DNA of 64,000 bases from Algoriphagus boritolerans DSM 17298 = JCM 18970. Its GTDB lineage: Bacteria > Bacteroidota > Bacteroidia > Cytophagales > Cyclobacteriaceae. The stretch is from positions 62,001-126,000 of the forward strand of contig NZ_FNVR01000009.1 in assembly GCF_900108085.1 (NCBI RefSeq), given 5' to 3'. Positions within the stretch are counted from its first letter, which is position 1, and every line of letters begins with the position of its first letter. Position numbers and translations under genes: made by a program. The notes under the pieces are model-generated. The model did no database searches, was not told the DNA's origin, and worked only from the letters and a program-made list of their open reading frames with translations. Positions 60,333 through 64,000 of the stretch are shown here, piece by piece.

Positions 60333-61070
60333 TTAGAGTACTGATCTAAATTCATTCACAACTTCCGGATCCACTCCAAATCGAAGCGAAAAATCCAAAG
60401 GCATGCCCGAAAAGGACAAGCCATCATTTATAAACTGATTCGGAGAAGATTTGGCCACTTTGCAGGATGCGTGGACCTCTTTCAAATAGCCGCTTTCTCT
60501 CAAGATCGGAACATGTTCTGCTTTAGTTCCTCCTCCAGGCATGATGATGATTCTATCTTGAGCCTTTTCCAAAAGATCTAAAACTACAGGTAGTCCTTCG
60601 GTCAGGGAGTTTTTTCCTCCTGAAGTAAGAATCCGCTGAAACCCCAGGTCAAGGATACGCTCAAGAGAATCCTCCAAATCCGAGGAGGCATCAAAGGCTC
60701 GATGAAAGGTACAAGGCTTACTCCCCGCAGTCCGGAGAAGCATTTTACAAGCCGACTCATCCACTTTTCCTTTCTCATCCAATATTCCAAATACAAACCC
60801 ATCCGCTCCCAAATCAGTCAACAACTGAATATCTTGCTTCATGACGATTTGCTCATTTTGAGTGTACACAAAATCACCGCCTCGCGGACGAATCATCACA
60901 AAGACCGGTATAGCTACTTCACTTTTCAGGAAGCGAAGCATTCCAGCACTTGGGGTTTCTCCCCCTTCGGGAAAATTGGAACAAAGCTCCAATCGGTCAA
61001 TTCCAAACTTTACAGCCTCTAAAGCAGCCTCTAAATTAAAAACCGGAGCTTCTAATAAAATCTTCTCCAT
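60333..61070 (-). CDS. cutC: CutC family protein
   Basis: A 245-residue (beta/alpha)8 barrel historically linked to copper homeostasis. MEKILLEAPVFNLEAALEAV, DRLELCSNFPEGGETPSAGM, VMIRPRGGDFVYT and FHRAFDA are family signatures, as is LTSGGKNS. Start ATG at 61068-61070; the GTG three bases upstream is less likely. It lies between the glycosylasparaginase gene (three bases upstream) and the FG-GAP lipoprotein gene. The copper role is not certain for this family. Confidence 0.93.
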   Translation of the reverse strand: MEKILLEAPVFNLEAALEAVKFGIDRLELCSNFPEGGETPSAGMLRFLKSEVAIPVFVMIRPRGGDFVYTQNEQIVMKQDIQLLTDLGADGFVFGILDEKGKVDESACKMLLRTAGSKPCTFHRAFDASSDLEDSLERILDLGFQRILTSGGKNSLTEGLPVVLDLLEKAQDRIIIMPGGGTKAEHVPILRESGYLKEVHASCKVAKSSPNQFINDGLSFSGMPLDFSLRFGVDPEVVNEFRSVL

Positions 61071-61073
61071 CAC

Positions 61074-62054
61074 TTAAAAATGACTTTTGGAATCCAGCAA
61101 GACATTTCCGGCAGCAGTGGCCTTGGCAAAGTTGAAACCTGGATGCACCGCGTAAGCACCTGTATCTCCATCCTTATTTATCGCCAGAAAACCGGCCTGA
61201 ATGTCCTGAATATTTTTGCTTTTCCTCACCAGTCTCCGAACAGCTTCTTCGCAGGCTTCCTGCGGTGATCTCCCTTGACGCATCAATTCCACGATCAGGA
61301 AACTTCCGCAGATCCTAATAATCGTCTCACCCAAACCTGTGGCAGTAGCCGCACCTACTTCATCATCAACATATAAACCCGCCCCGATGATCGGGCTGTC
61401 CCCTACCCTTCCGTGCATTTTATAAGCCAAGCCACTAGTCGTACAGCTTCCGGCAAGTTTTCCATCGGCAGCTAATCCGATCATACCAATCGTATCGTGA
61501 TTTTCGATATTGATGATGGGTTTGTATTGGCTAGTCACCTTCCATTTGTCGTATTCAATCCGGGCTTTTGGACTTAATTTTTCTTCTTCTAATGTAAATC
61601 CCTGTGCTATCGCAAATTGTCTAGCTCCTTCCCCGACCAGCATGACATGGGGAGTTTTTTCCATCACCGCTCTTGCCAATGTAATCGGATGCTTGATCTG
61701 ACGGACAAAAGCCACCGAACCACAAGCCCCATCCCCCCTCATGATGGAGGCGTCCAGTGTGGTGATCCCCTCCCGATCCGGCAAGCCTTGTAGTCCAACG
61801 GATAAGTTTTCCATATCCAACTCGGTATCCCGAACGCCTGCCTCTACTGCGTCTAGAATACTGCCCGTTTCATTGAGTTTGACCCAAGCTGCTGCATTTG
61901 CAGGAACGCCATGATTCCAGGTGGAAAGTAGAAGTGGTTTTTCTCGCTGTGGGTCGAATTTTTCCAAGGATTGAGAAAATGCCCCGGCCAAACCGGGAAA
62001 AAATACGGCAGAACCCATCAGGCTTTGCTTAATAAACTTTCTTCTTTGAGACAT
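61074..62054 (-). CDS. N(4)-(beta-N-acetylglucosaminyl)-L-asparaginase (glycosylasparaginase), exported
   Basis: A 326-residue Ntn-hydrolase that cuts the Asn-GlcNAc bond of N-glycans. The N-terminus SQRRKFIKQSLMGSAVFF is Tat-like, so the folded enzyme is probably exported. The autocleavage/nucleophile site is HDT-IGMIGLA with Thr188. STWNHGVPANAAAW, GDGACGSVAFV, GRVGDSPIIGAGLYVDDEVG and ATGLGE are conserved blocks. It is the first gene of a minus-strand unit with cutC and the FG-GAP protein, and is divergent from the creatininase-family gene. Activity on glycopeptides would fit a polymer-degrading lifestyle. Confidence 0.93.
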   Translation of the reverse strand: MSQRRKFIKQSLMGSAVFFPGLAGAFSQSLEKFDPQREKPLLLSTWNHGVPANAAAWVKLNETGSILDAVEAGVRDTELDMENLSVGLQGLPDREGITTLDASIMRGDGACGSVAFVRQIKHPITLARAVMEKTPHVMLVGEGARQFAIAQGFTLEEEKLSPKARIEYDKWKVTSQYKPIINIENHDTIGMIGLAADGKLAGSCTTSGLAYKMHGRVGDSPIIGAGLYVDDEVGAATATGLGETIIRICGSFLIVELMRQGRSPQEACEEAVRRLVRKSKNIQDIQAGFLAINKDGDTGAYAVHPGFNFAKATAAGNVLLDSKSHF

Positions 62055-62140
62055 TGAGACTATTTTTAGAACCGGGTTTCAAATTATCAATTTTGATCCA
62101 AAACAACCCACCATCCGTCCAAATCCTAAAAACTAATCCC

Positions 62141-62902
62141 ATGCGCCCCTACCTTCTAAAAGAAGCCACCTGGAAAGATCTTAAAACATTTCGCTATGAC
62201 TTAGCGGTCCTGCCATGGGGTGCTACGGAAGCCCATAATTATCACATGCCTTATGGCACAGATATTTATGAGGCGGATGCCATGAGCGCAGAAGGTGCAA
62301 GAAAAGCTTGGGAAAAAGGATCAAAAGTCGTGGTGCTTCCCACCATTCCGTTCGGTGTCAATACCGGTCAAAGCGACATTTACCTGGATATCAACATCTA
62401 CCCAAGCACTCAGCAGGTTATTTTGACCGATATTATTGAAGTCCTTAACCGTCAAGGAATTAAAAAATTGCTCATCCTCAACAGCCATGGCGGAAATAAT
62501 TTCCAGCCCATGCTTCGGGAATTAGGACTTAAATTTCCAGAAATGTTACTTTTTACTGCCAATTGGTTTCAGGCATTGGACAAATCCAAGTATTTTGAAG
62601 AAGCCGGTGACCATGCCGATGAGATGGAAACTGCTTTGATTCAATACTTACACCCTGAACTAATTTTGCCCGTAGAGGTGGCAGGAGATGGTGCGGAGCG
62701 AAAATCCGTGATCAAAGGGATTCGGGAAAAATGGGCCTGGGCCGAGCGAAAGTGGTCTCAGGTAACCGAAGACACTGGTATCGGAAATCCAAAAAAAGCC
62801 TCCCCTGAGAAAGGGAGGAGGTATTTCGAAGATATCACAGACAAAATCGCAGAATTGATCACCGATATATGCGACGTTAAACCGGGAGAACTTTACAAGT
62901 GA
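62141..62902 (+). CDS. Creatininase-family amidohydrolase
   Basis: A 253-residue metal-dependent hydrolase. Metal ligands are seen in LPWGATEAHNYHMPYGTDIY (Glu, His, Asp), LILNSHGGNNFQPML (His) and DHADEMETALI (Glu). The family includes creatininase and several amidohydrolases of pterin, riboflavin and cofactor metabolism, so the substrate is open. Start MRPYLLKEATW is chosen; an upstream TTG at 62054 would add 29 residues without similarity and run into the divergent start. It is convergent with the VCBS gene, one base apart. Confidence 0.88.
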   Translation: MRPYLLKEATWKDLKTFRYDLAVLPWGATEAHNYHMPYGTDIYEADAMSAEGARKAWEKGSKVVVLPTIPFGVNTGQSDIYLDINIYPSTQQVILTDIIEVLNRQGIKKLLILNSHGGNNFQPMLRELGLKFPEMLLFTANWFQALDKSKYFEEAGDHADEMETALIQYLHPELILPVEVAGDGAERKSVIKGIREKWAWAERKWSQVTEDTGIGNPKKASPEKGRRYFEDITDKIAELITDICDVKPGELYK

Positions 62903-64000
62903 TCAATTCCTGGTGAATATTCCAACCGGAGTCATTTCCCCTTTGTAATCAATCATAACGGCTGATTGGGTTCCCTTCGGCAGAATAACCTCCCTTGAAG
63001 ATTGGGATCCAAATCCGGAACCTAAGCTCAAATCAAAGCGCTGCCGTTTTCCATTTTCAAGTTCGAGAATGAGTGCCATGGCTTCTTGCCCAAAAGAGAG
63101 CGTTTTGGCCTCTTGGTAGGTTGATTTGAAGGTGAGTAATTTTCCTCGATTTTGTGAAGCAAAATAGAGTGGTGCTCCTTGGGAAAAACCCACTTTTACC
63201 AGAGCTTTAGCGTCACCAGGCACTACAAATCCACTATCTCGGGCATTGACGGGCTCAAAATTCCCTTTCCCATCTCCGAGAAGAAGTAGTCCCACAGAAG
63301 CATCCAGCCTTCCAATGAAAATTTCATTTCCATAGTCATTGCCTACCATAAGAATATCAGAAAAACCATCACCGTTGATATCATCCGTGACAACTCCATA
63401 AGTTGGGGCTATTTGAGCGATTGTTGGTAATTCATGCACCTTAAACTTCCCATTGCCAAGATTCTCAGCCCAAATGGTCCGATCGTAATTTCCGGTAAGT
63501 ATCACCACGTCCTTCTTTTCCTCTTCCGTAAAAAATGAGGCTTCTGTACTCAATGCAAAGTACTTATACCGATCAAATTTTCTTCTGAACATCGGGCTTT
63601 GCCCATTCAGGTCATCCCAAAAGTGACTGGGAAATGAATTATAAGTCCCTCCCTGTTTGTCTTTGTAATAAGCAAATGTCACTGGGTCTACACTCCCGTT
63701 GTTGTCAAAGTCTTTGGCATAGACTTTCACAGGTCTTTCAAAAGTAGGATGATGCGCATTATTTGCCCCCAAATTTCCTACTACAAAATCAGAATCCCCA
63801 TCCTGGTCAAAATCCGCCGTCGCTATGGAATTCCACCAACCAAGATATTTTTCGAATCCGGTATCCTGTAGCTTTTCAAACTTATCTCCTTTATTCATGA
63901 AGATTGTAATGGGCATCAATTCACCCACGACGATAAGATCGACTTTTCCGTCTCCATCCACATCTGACCAAACTGCATCTGTCACCATTCCTACGTTCCG
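62903..64000 (-). CDS. Large FG-GAP/VCBS repeat protein with ASPIC/UnbV-like end (5' part outside window)
   Basis: The frame is open to base 64000, so only the C-terminal ~366 residues are seen. Ca2+-loop repeats are evident: SDVDGDGKVDLIVVGE, ADFDQDGDSDFVVGN, KDFDNNGSVDPV, DDINGDGFSDIL. NLGANNAHHPTFERPVKVYA and the terminal ELENGKRQRFDLSLGSGFGS, followed by QSSREVILPKG, resemble the ASPIC/UnbV region of large Bacteroidota surface proteins of about 1100-1200 residues. It probably acts on the outer surface. The role is unknown; such genes are often near SusCD transport systems, which are not visible here. Confidence 0.88.
   Translation of the reverse strand, partial: RNVGMVTDAVWSDVDGDGKVDLIVVGELMPITIFMNKGDKFEKLQDTGFEKYLGWWNSIATADFDQDGDSDFVVGNLGANNAHHPTFERPVKVYAKDFDNNGSVDPVTFAYYKDKQGGTYNSFPSHFWDDLNGQSPMFRRKFDRYKYFALSTEASFFTEEEKKDVVILTGNYDRTIWAENLGNGKFKVHELPTIAQIAPTYGVVTDDINGDGFSDILMVGNDYGNEIFIGRLDASVGLLLLGDGKGNFEPVNARDSGFVVPGDAKALVKVGFSQGAPLYFASQNRGKLLTFKSTYQEAKTLSFGQEAMALILELENGKRQRFDLSLGSGFGSQSSREVILPKGTQSAVMIDYKGEMTPVGIFTRN

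Noticed and set aside
62780-62830. Hairpin with A run inside the creatininase gene
   Set aside because: CTCCC/GGGAG lies within well-conserved coding sequence and is not followed by a T run; it is a coding coincidence.
1-64000. CRISPR arrays, prophage genes, rRNA operons, tmRNA, RNase P RNA
   Set aside because: I looked for spaced direct repeats, phage structural or integrase motifs and conserved RNA cores and found none.

Overview
The window looks like chromosomal DNA of a free-living member of the Bacteroidota, most likely Cytophagales (Cyclobacteriaceae/Algoriphagus-like; this placement is inference). The reasons are lineage-typical proteins (six-bladed beta-propeller and NVEALA proteins, DUF5683, FG-GAP/VCBS lipoproteins, a TypA/PyrG/YidC/ParAB housekeeping set), a general lack of Shine-Dalgarno sequences, and promoters of the Bacteroidota form TTTG-N18..20-TAnnTTTG before the trp operon, rpsF and tRNA-Gln.

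Layout. 1-5.7 kb: the 3' part of typA, a broken secreted-protein gene, a CotH-like protein, a Dabb protein and an S41 protease lipoprotein. 5.7-10.2 kb: a relic of a PIN-like toxin, then hisH-hisA-hisF-hisIE on the minus strand with phhA upstream. 10.2-15.9 kb: an accessory stretch with a small HTH protein beside a perfectly phased 10-bp repeat array, a GT-C/GT-2 glycosyltransferase pair, an NVEALA peptide plus beta-propeller lipoprotein cassette, a decayed copy of the aroF 3' end and a dead parDE pair. 15.9-24.6 kb: a full tryptophan operon on the minus strand, trpL-trpE-(four-helix-bundle gene)-trpG-trpD-trpC-trpF-trpB-trpA-aroF. It starts with a recognisable attenuator: a 25-residue leader peptide containing three consecutive Trp codons, a competing antiterminator and an intrinsic terminator.

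24.6-41.4 kb: small uncharacterised genes, then pyrG-yidC, parA-parB-DUF5683-dapB-lepB, ung, apaG, two methyltransferases, a coiled-coil membrane protein, rpsF-rpsR-rplI, tRNA-Gln and an EcsC protein. 41.7-53.9 kb: a 1712-residue signalling protein (Ser/Thr kinase, AAA ATPase, helical repeats, GAF, adenylate cyclase), an FAD oxidoreductase, a patatin, a carotenoid oxygenase and an M14 peptidase. 54-64 kb: prs-rplY-pth, a SAM-I riboswitch before an O-succinylhomoserine sulfhydrylase gene, a CBS protein, and a minus-strand group with a haem-motif FG-GAP lipoprotein, cutC and a glycosylasparaginase; a creatininase-family gene and the end of a large VCBS protein follow.

The strongest second-look items are the trp attenuator, the shared low-complexity linkers between his and trp genes (including an identical 18-mer in front of hisA and trpA), the 10-bp array next to the HTH gene, the NVEALA/propeller cassette bordered by gene relics, and the kinase-ATPase-cyclase fusion. 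All assignments come from reading the sequence; no database search was run.
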